64,000 bases of DNA, from positions 404,476-468,475 of the forward strand of contig NZ_LNXV01000033.1 in NCBI RefSeq assembly GCF_001467025.1, written 5' to 3'. Source of the DNA: Legionella brunensis. Lineage in GTDB: Bacteria; Pseudomonadota; Gammaproteobacteria; Legionellales; Legionellaceae. The stretch's first letter is position 1. Every line of letters starts with the position of its first letter. Under the pieces are notes generated by a model that saw only the letters and a program-made list of their open reading frames with translations, did not search any database and had not been told where the DNA came from. A program made the position numbers and the translations under genes. Below, piece by piece: positions 29,225 through 38,464 of this stretch.

Positions 29225-30316
29225 TTATTCGTGTAATTGCACCTTGACCGGCTTAACTTCTTGTCCAGGAACATGAATACGCTGAATTCCGCTAACAACA
29301 ATCTGCTCATCTCCTTTAAGGCCACTACGGATAATGTAATAACCGCTATCTCGTATAGGTCCTAGTTCCACATAGATACGGTATACTTTATTTTTACTGT
29401 CAACAGCATAAACAAATTTGCGTGTTTGCTCTGTATTAATAGCTGTATCGGGTAATAGGAATGCTTCATATTCACCACTTCCTACAAGCCTTGCTCTCCC
29501 AAATAAGCCAGGATAAATCAACCCATCTGGATTAGGGATTGTTGCCCTACCCAAAATCGTTCCTGTGCCTGCATCGACGACATTATCAAAAAAATTCATA
29601 CTCCCACGATGGGTGTATTCTTTTTCATCTTGTAATTTAATGATAATAGAGTTAGTACTGCTCTCTGGCTCAGGGCGTTTTCCTGATTTATCTAAACGAA
29701 TATATTTTAATAAATCACTTTGGCTCGCTTCAAAATAAAAATAAATTGGATCTAAGGAAACCACCTTAGTTAAGATTGTCTCATTTTTGCTGATTAGATT
29801 ACCCACACTTACATAATAGCGACTGATTTTACCGCTAATAGGTGATCTGACTTGTGTGAACTCAAGGTTCAATTTCGCTTCATCAAGTCTTGTGTCTGCA
29901 ACCTGCATTTCCTGAAAACGCTGATCAATTGTCTCAGCCGAAATAAAACTTTCTTTTTTGAGTTGAAGAGCTCTTTCATATTGCTTTTTTGCAAGCTCAA
30001 ATTGAGCTTTTGCTCTTGTTAATGCATATTCAAAAGGTCGTGGATCAATAATAAATAAAATGTCTCCCGCTTTTACTATTTGGCCATCTTTAAATTTAAT
30101 AGCATCCAAATAGCCCGTAACACGCGCACGAATATCAACTTCCTCAATCGCTTGGAAACGACCAGTATATTCATCCCATTCAATAACTTTCTTTTTTAAA
30201 GGATAAGCCACATCAACTTCAGCTGTAGGAAATTGAGGGGCTGAAGATGGGCGTTCGCAAGAGGTTAGAATGTAACTTAGGAAGAAAATTATTATAATGT
30301 TTAATGTCAACCGCAT
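29225..30316 (-). CDS. RND efflux periplasmic adaptor lipoprotein, AcrA family
   Basis: This 363-residue membrane-fusion protein has a lipoprotein signal ending LTSC. It then has the barrel-sandwich halves (RVTGYLDAIKFKDGQIVKAGDILFIIDPRPF and LEFTQVRSPISGKISRYYVSVGNL-like segments), a coiled coil between them (about residues 95-145) and a beta-barrel domain. It links the RND pump to an outer-membrane channel. It is the first gene of the pair. The promoter region upstream (30317-30426) shows nothing I could identify as an operator. Confidence 0.93.
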   Translation of the reverse strand: MRLTLNIIIIFFLSYILTSCERPSSAPQFPTAEVDVAYPLKKKVIEWDEYTGRFQAIEEVDIRARVTGYLDAIKFKDGQIVKAGDILFIIDPRPFEYALTRAKAQFELAKKQYERALQLKKESFISAETIDQRFQEMQVADTRLDEAKLNLEFTQVRSPISGKISRYYVSVGNLISKNETILTKVVSLDPIYFYFEASQSDLLKYIRLDKSGKRPEPESSTNSIIIKLQDEKEYTHRGSMNFFDNVVDAGTGTILGRATIPNPDGLIYPGLFGRARLVGSGEYEAFLLPDTAINTEQTRKFVYAVDSKNKVYRIYVELGPIRDSGYYIIRSGLKGDEQIVVSGIQRIHVPGQEVKPVKVQLHE

Positions 30317-30426
30317 CCCTTCACTCCCAAGATAGAGTCTAAAGTAACTATCAACGAATTCTAGACATTTAAATAATTGCCGACACTTTTTTCCTCTGTT
30401 TCCGATTTAATCTTAAACCCTGTTAA

Positions 30427-30918
30427 TTAGAGGTTATCTTTTAATGGAAACGCCTGATTATGAGGAATTATTTTTTTAAGTAAAATGGCATCTTCTTCAC
30501 CACTCTCATCTTTATAATACCCTTTTTTAACAATATCTTCTCGAAAGCCAAACTTTTCATACAGTTTAAGAGCGGCACTATTGCTTGGACGAACTTCTAG
30601 AATCACGGTATTAGAATTCGAATTTGCTAGCGAATTTAATACTGCCTCTAGTAATTTTTGCCCATATCCTTTCCGCTGTTCAGGAATAGCAATGCATAGA
30701 TTAAGGATATGGCAAACATTAAAATTCTTACGACAAATGATGTAGCCAGCTATTTGTTTGACAGATGTCCTTATGATCTCTAATACCTGACAGTCGTAAC
30801 CAACCGATACACAATCACTTAGAATTTCTCGACTCCAAGGCGCGCGATGTGCAGATTGTTCTATTGCATAGACTTGATCTATGTCGCCTTGCTTCATGGG
30901 ACGTATTTCAAATGCCAT
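30427..30918 (-). CDS. rimI: Ribosomal-protein-alanine N-acetyltransferase (GNAT family)
   Basis: RimI acetylates the N-terminal Ala of ribosomal protein S18. The 163-residue GNAT protein has the acetyl-CoA loop EQRKGYGQKLL (about residues 79-89) and the late motif NSAALKLYEKFGF, which together with the N-terminal EQSAHRAPWS segment fits RimI rather than a generic GNAT. The ATG at 30918 has CAGGAG upstream. The C-terminus is about 10 residues longer than in E. coli. It lies downstream of the lpdA terminator. Confidence 0.85.
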   Translation of the reverse strand: MAFEIRPMKQGDIDQVYAIEQSAHRAPWSREILSDCVSVGYDCQVLEIIRTSVKQIAGYIICRKNFNVCHILNLCIAIPEQRKGYGQKLLEAVLNSLANSNSNTVILEVRPSNSAALKLYEKFGFREDIVKKGYYKDESGEEDAILLKKIIPHNQAFPLKDNL

Positions 30919-30937
30919 GTTCGCGCTCCTGACAGTA

Positions 30938-30980
30938 CTTTAAAAACAAACGGCCATTCTAGAATAGTATGGCCGTTTAT
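30938..30980 (-). terminator. Rho-independent terminator after lpdA
   Basis: On the minus strand AAACGGCCAT pairs with ATGGCCGTTT around an 11-base loop and is followed by GTTTTTAAAG. It lies just downstream of the lpdA stop and closes the pyruvate dehydrogenase genes before rimI. Confidence 0.85.
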
Positions 30981-31016
30981 TTGAAAAAAGAGGAGGTTAC
31001 TTAAAAAAATTTACCT

Positions 31017-32441
31017 TTATTTATCTTTCTTCTTTTTGGGTAAATATAAGTCAGTAATAGTTCCTTCAAAAGCTTCAGATGCTAATGCAATAGACTCAGA
31101 TAGTGTTGGATGAGGATGGATAGTTAAAGCAATATCCTCTACATCGCAACCCATTTCAATGGCTAGAGAAGTTTCAGCAATTAAATCACCCGCATTAACA
31201 CCAACGATTCCAGCCCCAAGGATACGATCAGTTTCTGGGCAAAATAAAAGTTTTGTCATTCCTTCTTCACGTCCCATACTTAGAGCACGGCCACTGGCAA
31301 CCCAAGGGAAAGCTCCTTTTTCATATGCGATGCCTTTTTCTTTAGCATCTTTTTCAGTCAGCCCAGTCCAGGCAATCTCAGGATCAGTATACGCAACACT
31401 AGCAATACACTTAGGATCAAAATAGTGTTTCATCCCCGCTATCACCTCAGCAGCAACACGCCCCTCAGGTATCGCTTTATGGGCAAGCATTGGCTGCCCT
31501 ACGACATCTCCAATAGCAAAAATGTGTGGAACATTCGTGCGCATTTGCTTGTCAACCTTGATGAAGCCTCGTTCATCAACATTAACACCTGCTTTATCCG
31601 CATCAATGCTACCGCCATTGGGCTTTCTCCCCACGGATACCAAGACTTGCTGAAAGCATAGAGGTTTATCCGTAGCATGTTGACCTTCCATAGAAACATA
31701 AATACCGTCTTTTTTGGCCTCTACTGCGGTAACTTTTGTTTTCAGGAGGAACTTGACTCCCTTCTTCGTCATTCTCTTTTGTAGAACATTGACTAAATCG
31801 GCATCAGCTCCAGGAATTAATTGATCCATGAATTCAACTACTGTCACCTCAACTCCCATTGCGGCATAAACAGTAGCCATTTCTAAACCAATAATCCCAC
31901 CACCCAACACTAATAAACTGCCTTTAATGTCTGCTAGCTCTAAAGCCCCTGTTGAACTGAAAATACGAGGATCTTCAGGAATAAAAGGTAACTTAATGGA
32001 TTCACTGCCGACCGCAATAATCGCATTTTCGAAATCTACTGTTGTTGTACCTTCTTTTCCTTGGACTGTGACTTGATGAGTACCTGAGAATTTAGCGACT
32101 CCAGTAATCACTTCCACTTTTCGTTGTTTAGAGAGAGCCTTTAATCCACCTGTTAATTTGCTGACAACGGAGTTTTTCCAGGCTACTAACTTTTTACTAT
32201 CAAGTTTAGGCTTGCCAAAAGAAACACCTTGCTCGGCCATTTCATGTGCTTCATCCACAACTTTTGCAATATGAAGCAATGCTTTAGAAGGAATACAGCC
32301 TACGTTTAAACATACGCCACCTAAAGTATCAAAGCGCTCAATAAGAACTACTTTTTTACCTAAATCTGCTGCTCGAAATGCTGCAGTATAACCTCCAGGA
32401 CCACTACCTAGTACCACTACTTCTGCTTTAATTCCAGCCAT
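31017..32441 (-). CDS. lpdA: Dihydrolipoyl dehydrogenase (E3)
   Basis: LpdA reoxidises dihydrolipoamide in the pyruvate and 2-oxoglutarate dehydrogenase complexes, passing electrons through FAD to NAD. The FAD Rossmann motif VLGSGPGGYTAA is near the N-terminus, the redox-active pair sits in GGVCLNVGCIPSK, and the catalytic His-Glu lies in the AIHPHPTLSE-like C-terminal segment. I chose the ATG at 32441 (MAGIKAEV, 474 residues), which has GAGG six to eight bases upstream; an in-frame ATG at 32453 gives four more residues. There is no fused lipoyl domain. It sits about 240 bases after aceF. Confidence 0.96.
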   Translation of the reverse strand: MAGIKAEVVVLGSGPGGYTAAFRAADLGKKVVLIERFDTLGGVCLNVGCIPSKALLHIAKVVDEAHEMAEQGVSFGKPKLDSKKLVAWKNSVVSKLTGGLKALSKQRKVEVITGVAKFSGTHQVTVQGKEGTTTVDFENAIIAVGSESIKLPFIPEDPRIFSSTGALELADIKGSLLVLGGGIIGLEMATVYAAMGVEVTVVEFMDQLIPGADADLVNVLQKRMTKKGVKFLLKTKVTAVEAKKDGIYVSMEGQHATDKPLCFQQVLVSVGRKPNGGSIDADKAGVNVDERGFIKVDKQMRTNVPHIFAIGDVVGQPMLAHKAIPEGRVAAEVIAGMKHYFDPKCIASVAYTDPEIAWTGLTEKDAKEKGIAYEKGAFPWVASGRALSMGREEGMTKLLFCPETDRILGAGIVGVNAGDLIAETSLAIEMGCDVEDIALTIHPHPTLSESIALASEAFEGTITDLYLPKKKKDK

Positions 32442-32680
32442 CTCACGCCTCATTAATTACCATTAACTATTATGACCAATTATTTAACAAAATCATCATC
32501 CCACACGCCTTAATAAAAATAAACCTCCTGTTATTACTAGGAATGTTCCATGCCTCTATGTGATGACAAATTTTATTAACTCAACACTCTTATCCCCACA
32601 GCATCATTTTCAAGTTATAAAAAATAACCTTTAATGAGATGCTTTTGTCGGGCTTAGCATACCCTTTGTGAGCAACCAAA

Positions 32681-34300
32681 CTACAATAAAATCCGACGAA
32701 TATCCCCAAGAGAATCAGCAATGAATCGGGAAAAACGTGCAGCCTCAGCCCCATCAATAACACGATGATCGTAAGACAATGACAAAGGCAACATTAATCT
32801 TGGTTTGAACTCACCATTCTCATAGACCGGCTTTATACTAGAGCGCGAAAGCCCTAGAATAGCCACTTCGGGACTATTCACGATAGGGGTAAATGCTGTT
32901 CCACCGATGCCACCTAAGCTGGAGATAGTAAAGCAACCACCACTCATATCCGCAGGCATCAAGCCTTTATCACGCGCTTTTGTGCTTAATTTCGCCATTT
33001 CAAGAGCAATCTCACCGACTGATAGCTGATCAACATTTCGTATTACCGGTACTACTAAACCGTTCGGTGTCTCAACAGCAATGCCAATATGGCAATATTG
33101 TTTATAAATTAAATTTTCACCCTTAGCATCAAGAGATGCGTTAAATTGCGGGTAAACTGCCAACGCTTTGCTAACCACTTTAGTGACAAAGGCAAGCATC
33201 GTTAATTTATAGCCAGCTTGTTTAGCATTTTCAGTCTCTGACTTTCTAAATGCTTCTAATTGGGTAATGTCTGCTTCATCAAACTGTGTCACATGAGGAA
33301 TAGTAATCCAGGAGCGATGAACATTGATACCTGTTAAACGCTTAATTTTATTGAGAGGTTTAACTTCAATTTCACCAAATTTACTAAAATCAATCTCAGG
33401 TAGGGTTGGAAGTGCAAAACCACCAGCTGTCGGTTTTTCACTTAGTCTTGTTTTTACGTAAAGTTGGAGATCTTCTTTGGTAATTCTTAATTTTCGTCCG
33501 CTGCCCTTTACTTCAGCCAAATTAATACCAAATTCTCGTGCCATACGGCGTACGGCAGGGCCTGCCGGAATATTAGTACCCACCGTACTCTCAGGGAGAG
33601 AATGAGTAGATACGACTTTTGGACTTTCCTGTTCCTTGACTGCCACTGGCACTTCAGCTTCGACAGGTGCTGTAGCGCGTTGCTCCATTACACTCTCGCT
33701 GGATGGTTGTTCTGCATTAAGAACAAGGATAAGAGAACCTTGTGATACTTTATCCCCAATTTTTACAGAAACTTCCTCAACTACCCCAGCAGCTGGTGAT
33801 GGAATATCCATAGTAGCTTTATCACCCTCTAAAGTGATGAGGGATTGATCCTTTGCAATGGATTGTCCGCTACTTACCATAATTTCAATAACATCCACAT
33901 CTGTTGCACCACCAATATCAGGGACACGAACTTCTATACGCGCAGTAGTGGTCGGTGTAGAAACACTTTTAGGTGCTGCAGTTTCAGTTCCTGGTTGCAA
34001 AGCTTCCTTTTTTTCAACTGAAGGCGCACTTTCTGTAGATGGTTTTGTAGCTTGGGATTCTTCAGTAACCAAAGTTAATATTACATCCCCTTCTGACACC
34101 TTATCACCAACTTTAATTTGCAAAGCCTTTACTTTACCTGATTGTGGTGAAGGAATTTCCATACTTGCTTTATCAGATTCCAGAGTAATCAGTGGTGTAT
34201 CTTTATTTATTTCGTCCCCAGCATTAACTAGTATTTCAATAACATCAACATCTGTTGCACCACCAATATCAGGGACTTTTATTTGAATCTCATCTGCCAT
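32681..34300 (-). CDS. aceF: Pyruvate dehydrogenase dihydrolipoyl acetyltransferase (E2), two lipoyl domains
   Basis: AceF is the core of the PDH complex and transfers the acetyl group from lipoamide to CoA. From the ATG at 34300 (GAGGATAAAT upstream) it has 539 residues; the frame extends to 34333 but without a site. Two lipoyl domains carry the lipoylated lysines at about 44 (ESDKAS) and 161 (EGDKAT). A peripheral-subunit-binding domain follows (VRRMAREFGINL, about 257-290) and then the catalytic domain ending in SYDHRVIDGA with the active His. E. coli has three lipoyl domains, so two is a modest difference. Ala/Pro/Ser-rich linkers separate the domains. Confidence 0.96.
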   Translation of the reverse strand: MADEIQIKVPDIGGATDVDVIEILVNAGDEINKDTPLITLESDKASMEIPSPQSGKVKALQIKVGDKVSEGDVILTLVTEESQATKPSTESAPSVEKKEALQPGTETAAPKSVSTPTTTARIEVRVPDIGGATDVDVIEIMVSSGQSIAKDQSLITLEGDKATMDIPSPAAGVVEEVSVKIGDKVSQGSLILVLNAEQPSSESVMEQRATAPVEAEVPVAVKEQESPKVVSTHSLPESTVGTNIPAGPAVRRMAREFGINLAEVKGSGRKLRITKEDLQLYVKTRLSEKPTAGGFALPTLPEIDFSKFGEIEVKPLNKIKRLTGINVHRSWITIPHVTQFDEADITQLEAFRKSETENAKQAGYKLTMLAFVTKVVSKALAVYPQFNASLDAKGENLIYKQYCHIGIAVETPNGLVVPVIRNVDQLSVGEIALEMAKLSTKARDKGLMPADMSGGCFTISSLGGIGGTAFTPIVNSPEVAILGLSRSSIKPVYENGEFKPRLMLPLSLSYDHRVIDGAEAARFSRFIADSLGDIRRILL

Positions 34301-34367
34301 ATTTATCCTCAGCAAACACTGGCTTCCCTGCAATTAAGGATTGCAGAGTTACCTATTAAACGGTAAT

Positions 34368-34509
34368 TAGGGTCTGTTTACATTTCTACTATCTTGGTCA
34401 AAATGGTTTGATTTCTGTGTTCCGATGCTCATATTCCATATATGCTGCGCTTCGGTACTCGAAAATCAAGCCATTTTGACTCAAGCTAGCGACATGTACA
34501 TAGACCCTA
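34368..34509. repeat. 142-bp palindromic MITE-like element between aceE and aceF
   Basis: The element starts TAGGGTCT and ends AGACCCTA. The left half and the reverse complement of the right half align without gaps over about 63 bases, including the shared block GTCAAAATGG and TTGATTT. The outermost TA on each side looks like a TA target duplication, as made by IS630/Tc1-mariner elements. There is no reading frame inside. Its right end forms the aceE stop codon (TAG at 34509-34507). A transcribed copy would fold into one long hairpin within the PDH message. The element family is inferred from structure. Confidence 0.7.
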
Positions 34510-37170
34510 GTGAGTTACTGGATCAGGTTTCTCACTATCAATGCCATAACGTTTCATCGCATCAACCACTGTTGACTTAGGTAATATACCTTGTTGTGCT
34601 AATGCATCTAATGCTGCGACAGCAATGAATTTAGCGTCTACCTCAAAGAAATGACGTAGACGTTGACGGGTATCACTGCGTCCATAACCATCAGTACCTA
34701 AGGTAATAAATGGTGCAGAAACAAAAGGTCTAATTTGCTCTGCATATAAACGCATATAATCTGTTGCAGCAATCACAGGTCCTTGGCGGCCTGCTAATTG
34801 CTCACTGACATAACTCTGTTTGAGTTTGCCTTCCGGATGCATGCGGTTATAACGCTCAACAGCAAGTCCCTCTCGCCTTAATTCGTTAAAGCTTGTTACG
34901 CTCCATATGTCAGCGGTTACTCCAAAGTCATCTTGAAGCATTTTTGCGGCAGTAATAACTTCACGCAGAATAGTACCGCTTCCCATCAACTGAACATGTT
35001 TTTTGCCCTGCTTTTTGGTTTCTTGCAGCAAATACATTCCCTTTATAATTCCTTCTTCAACTCCAGGAGGCATATCAGGATGAGTATAGTTTTCGTTCAT
35101 AACAGTAATGTAGTAAAAAACATTCTCCTGTTTCTCATACATACGGTACAAACCATTCTGGATAATAACGGCCAGCTCATAAGCATAGGTAGGATCATAA
35201 GCGACACAATTTGGGATTGTTGATGCCATGAGATGGCTATGGCCATCCTGATGTTGCAAGCCTTCCCCTGCCAAGGTAGTTCTGCCTGCAGTCCCCCCCA
35301 ATAAGAATCCTCGAGCTTGCATATCTCCTGCAGCCCACGCTAAATCACCAATGCGTTGGAAACCAAACATAGAGTAATAAATATAGAATGGAATCATTGC
35401 TAATTTATTAGAACTATAGGAAGTAGCTGCTGCTATCCAGGAACAAAACGCGCCTGCTTCATTAATCCCTTCTTCAAGGATTTGTCCATCCTTGGCTTCA
35501 CGGTAATACATTACCTGCTCATGATCTACGGGAGTGTAGAGTTGCCCCACAGGAGAATAAATACCAATTTGTCGGAATAAGCCTTCCATCCCAAAAGTGC
35601 GGCACTCGTCAGGAACAATAGGTACAATTCTCTTACCTAATTCCTTATCCTTAAGTAGAACAGACAAAATACGCACAAACGCCATTGTAGTGGAGATTTC
35701 ACGATCACCGGAACTTTGTGTAACTGCTGAAAAAGCTGATAATTCAGGGGTTTTTAAAGGTTCAAAAGTACTACTGCGAGCAGGTAGATATCCACCTAGG
35801 GCTTCTCGTTGCTTGCGCAAATACTGAATTTCAGGACTATTATCATCCGGACGATAGAAAGGAATTTCTGTAATTTTATCATCGCTAACAGGAATGCTAA
35901 AGCGATCTCTAAAAGCACGTAGCTGCTCAATAGTCATTTTCTTTTGCTGATGAGTTATATTTTGCCCCTCACCCGCAGCCCCCATTCCATAACCTTTAAT
36001 GGTTTTAGCCAAGATAACTGTGGGACTACCACGATGCTCTATGGCTTGTGCATAAGCAGCATAGACTTTTTGTGAATCATGGCCACCGCGATTTAAACGC
36101 CAGATTTCATCATCTGACATATTCTCTACCATTTTCTTCAATTCAGGGTACTGACCAAAAAAATGCTCGCGAACGTAGGCACCATCATTAGCTTTATAAG
36201 CTTGATAATCACCATCAACACATTCTTCCATCCGCTTTTGCATAATTCCTTTATCGTCCCGAGCAAATAAAGGATCCCAACGCCCCCCCCAAATCACCTT
36301 AATTACATTCCATCCAGCACCACGGAACAGACCTTCAAGCTCTTGTATAATTTTGCCATTACCACGCACAGGCCCATCAAGTCGTTGTAAATTACAATTC
36401 ACAACAAAAATAAGATTATCTAATTTCTCACGAGCAGCAATTGATAAAGCGCCTACAGATTCTGGCTCATCCATTTCGCCATCACCAAGGAATGCCCATA
36501 CTTTACGACCTTCAGCCTTAATTAAGCCGCGATTCTCAAGGTATTTAAGGAATCGTGCTTGATAAATGGCTTGTAACGGCCCTAATCCCATCGATACTGT
36601 TGGAAACTGCCAGAAATCGCCCATCAACCAAGGATGAGGATAAGAGGAGAGGCCATTGACTTCTACTTCTTGTCTGAATTTATTTAATTGTTGCTCAGAT
36701 AGTCGCCCTTCAAGAAAAGCTCGTGCATAAATTCCAGGGGATGAATGCCCCTGAATATAAATCAAGTCCCCGCCATTTTCTCCTTTCGAACCTTTAAAAA
36801 AATAGTTGAAACCCACTTCGTACAAGGTGGACGATGACGCGTAAGAAGCAATATGCCCTCCCAATTCTGGAGCATATTTTCCAGCACGTAAGACCATCGC
36901 CACAGCGTTCCAACGAATCAATGCGCCAATTCGTTTTCCCATACCTTCATCTGGGGGCATCAATTTCTCTTCGTGAGTTTTGATGGTATTTCGGTAAGGA
37001 GTTTTAATTGACGTTTTAAGCTTCACCCCCTCGGTATTAGCTTTATTAATGAGCTCTTGTAAAAGAAATGCGGCACGTTCGCTTCCATCAGTGGAAAGTA
37101 CTGCTTGCAAGGCATCCAGCCATTCACGTGTTTCAATTGGGTCTAAATCGTTACTATTTTCGTATAACAT
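34507..37170 (-). CDS. aceE: Pyruvate dehydrogenase E1 component, homodimeric type
   Basis: AceE decarboxylates pyruvate with thiamine diphosphate and reductively acetylates lipoamide. The 887-residue length matches E. coli AceE. The ThDP-binding motif GDGEMDEPES leads to LIFVVNCNLQRLDGPV (about residues 230-265), and the region around HSSPGIYARAFLEGR is typical of homodimeric E1. The ATG at 37170 has GAGGATC upstream. The gene ends exactly at the palindromic element at 34368-34509, which provides the last base of the stop codon. No pdhR-type regulator is adjacent. Confidence 0.97.
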   Translation of the reverse strand: MLYENSNDLDPIETREWLDALQAVLSTDGSERAAFLLQELINKANTEGVKLKTSIKTPYRNTIKTHEEKLMPPDEGMGKRIGALIRWNAVAMVLRAGKYAPELGGHIASYASSSTLYEVGFNYFFKGSKGENGGDLIYIQGHSSPGIYARAFLEGRLSEQQLNKFRQEVEVNGLSSYPHPWLMGDFWQFPTVSMGLGPLQAIYQARFLKYLENRGLIKAEGRKVWAFLGDGEMDEPESVGALSIAAREKLDNLIFVVNCNLQRLDGPVRGNGKIIQELEGLFRGAGWNVIKVIWGGRWDPLFARDDKGIMQKRMEECVDGDYQAYKANDGAYVREHFFGQYPELKKMVENMSDDEIWRLNRGGHDSQKVYAAYAQAIEHRGSPTVILAKTIKGYGMGAAGEGQNITHQQKKMTIEQLRAFRDRFSIPVSDDKITEIPFYRPDDNSPEIQYLRKQREALGGYLPARSSTFEPLKTPELSAFSAVTQSSGDREISTTMAFVRILSVLLKDKELGKRIVPIVPDECRTFGMEGLFRQIGIYSPVGQLYTPVDHEQVMYYREAKDGQILEEGINEAGAFCSWIAAATSYSSNKLAMIPFYIYYSMFGFQRIGDLAWAAGDMQARGFLLGGTAGRTTLAGEGLQHQDGHSHLMASTIPNCVAYDPTYAYELAVIIQNGLYRMYEKQENVFYYITVMNENYTHPDMPPGVEEGIIKGMYLLQETKKQGKKHVQLMGSGTILREVITAAKMLQDDFGVTADIWSVTSFNELRREGLAVERYNRMHPEGKLKQSYVSEQLAGRQGPVIAATDYMRLYAEQIRPFVSAPFITLGTDGYGRSDTRQRLRHFFEVDAKFIAVAALDALAQQGILPKSTVVDAMKRYGIDSEKPDPVTH

Positions 37171-37195
37171 GGATGATCCTCATTAATCTCAAGCT

Positions 37196-37576
37196 TTAGG
37201 GACAAACTGGTCGCAAATCTTTATAAACCATTCCACTACAGGCTTGCATGCAAACCTGATAATCAGCGCGACAATCACAAGTAGTTTTGCGGCATTGTAG
37301 TGGATCACGGAAGGAATTCAACTGAAGCGTAAGAAAATCACCTTTTACACACACTTCATGTTTATAGTGTTTATAGTTTGTTACTGTCGTTTTTGTCGAA
37401 AATTGACAGCAGCGAGGACAGTTATTACGACAGGTTTGCTTACAAGCCGTAGCTCTATTTTCACATGATAATTGACAAGCTGCTATCTTACTCTTTTCCT
37501 GAGTAGACATTATGTGGGTGCAAGAAACAAGGAAAGCACAACATAATAACAGAGTACCGACAATAAGTTTTATCAT
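37196..37576 (-). CDS. Small cysteine-rich lipoprotein, unknown function
   Basis: I do not recognise this 126-residue protein. It has a lipoprotein signal (hydrophobic residues 4-17, lipobox LVSC with Cys19). The mature part of about 108 residues contains 15 cysteines including the lipidated one, mostly in two clusters: CQLSCENRATACKQTC plus CPRCC, and CRKTTCDCRADYQVCMQAC. The repeated Cys-x3-Cys and Cys-x2-Cys spacings suggest disulfides or metal binding at the envelope. It lies 25 bases upstream of aceE on the same strand. A secreted disulfide-rich fold is likely; function is open. Confidence 0.7.
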   Translation of the reverse strand: MIKLIVGTLLLCCAFLVSCTHIMSTQEKSKIAACQLSCENRATACKQTCRNNCPRCCQFSTKTTVTNYKHYKHEVCVKGDFLTLQLNSFRDPLQCRKTTCDCRADYQVCMQACSGMVYKDLRPVCP

Positions 37577-37706
37577 AGTTAACTCGTCAATTCATAATCA
37601 CTTGTTGATGGTGGTGGGTAATTTTAGCCCTTTTATCCACCGCAATGCCACACTGTTATTCCCAATGCAGTTCGTACTAAGAATGACATTTGGGCGTTAT
37701 CTTTAA

Positions 37707-38462
37707 TTATAACCAGGACACCAATGTAAACAGTGCCAGAAAAACTAAATATACTATTAAAGCATGTACTACCAAACTTTCGGCATAGGGCATAGGTACA
37801 GGTTCACTTTCATTAGTGCGTGCAGCAAGTAATCCACCTTGGCTTAATACGGTATCATTTTTATCCGGAGGCGAAAAAAGCATTTGCACAAAAAAATGAA
37901 TTCCTCTTTGAAAATTTCCCACCAATAAATACAAAAGCACGGTTAATCTTGCAGGAATCCAATCCAGAACATTGGTAATAATTTGAGCAAGATTCGCAGT
38001 TGCTAATTGCTTCTGACATAAGGAAATCAATCGGTAAAGAAGAACCCCGATTGGGCCTATGACTATGTACCAGAAAATCACCGCAAACAATTCGCCGTTA
38101 ACTTTTGCAAAATAATTGCCAACGACCGCCTCACTTTCTTGGTCCTCCCCTTCTTCTCGAATGGGATAAAACGAATTTTGCGGCCCCAAACAATAATAGA
38201 AAATAATTAAATGCAGTAATAATCCAATAAAGCCAAATACAAGGTGGCTAAAAATGTAGAGAATTAGCCAGCAAATCAGTACTGGTGGCAGAACTACTGC
38301 GCATAAAATTAAAATCTGACTCAACAATGAGGTCTCACTCATAGATAATTTTTGGCTAATAGCAGCAAAATAAGCTGGAAACCAATAAAACCGACGATGT
38401 GATATTGCATGAACGAGGTAACGCTCACTCAATAGACAAAGGACAATAACCAATAATTTCAT
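37707..38462 (-). CDS. ampE: AmpE-like inner-membrane protein
   Basis: AmpE is an inner-membrane protein first linked to sensing for beta-lactamase induction with AmpD; it is related to CobD/CbiB. The 251-residue product starts MKLLVIVLCLLSERYL and has about four to five hydrophobic segments. It carries the family core YFAKVNGELFAVIFWYIVIGPIG-like run around residues 115-140 and RLTVLLYLLVGNF. No ampD lies next to it. It starts two bases after the stop of the Kef-type gene, so the two are probably cotranscribed. Confidence 0.8.
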   Translation of the reverse strand: MKLLVIVLCLLSERYLVHAISHRRFYWFPAYFAAISQKLSMSETSLLSQILILCAVVLPPVLICWLILYIFSHLVFGFIGLLLHLIIFYYCLGPQNSFYPIREEGEDQESEAVVGNYFAKVNGELFAVIFWYIVIGPIGVLLYRLISLCQKQLATANLAQIITNVLDWIPARLTVLLYLLVGNFQRGIHFFVQMLFSPPDKNDTVLSQGGLLAARTNESEPVPMPYAESLVVHALIVYLVFLALFTLVSWL

Positions 38463-38464
38463 TT

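Noticed and set aside
26040-30316. Efflux pump as a recently acquired resistance cassette
   Set aside because: No mobile element flanks it, and its neighbours are housekeeping genes; it looks like a resident chromosomal AcrAB-type pair.
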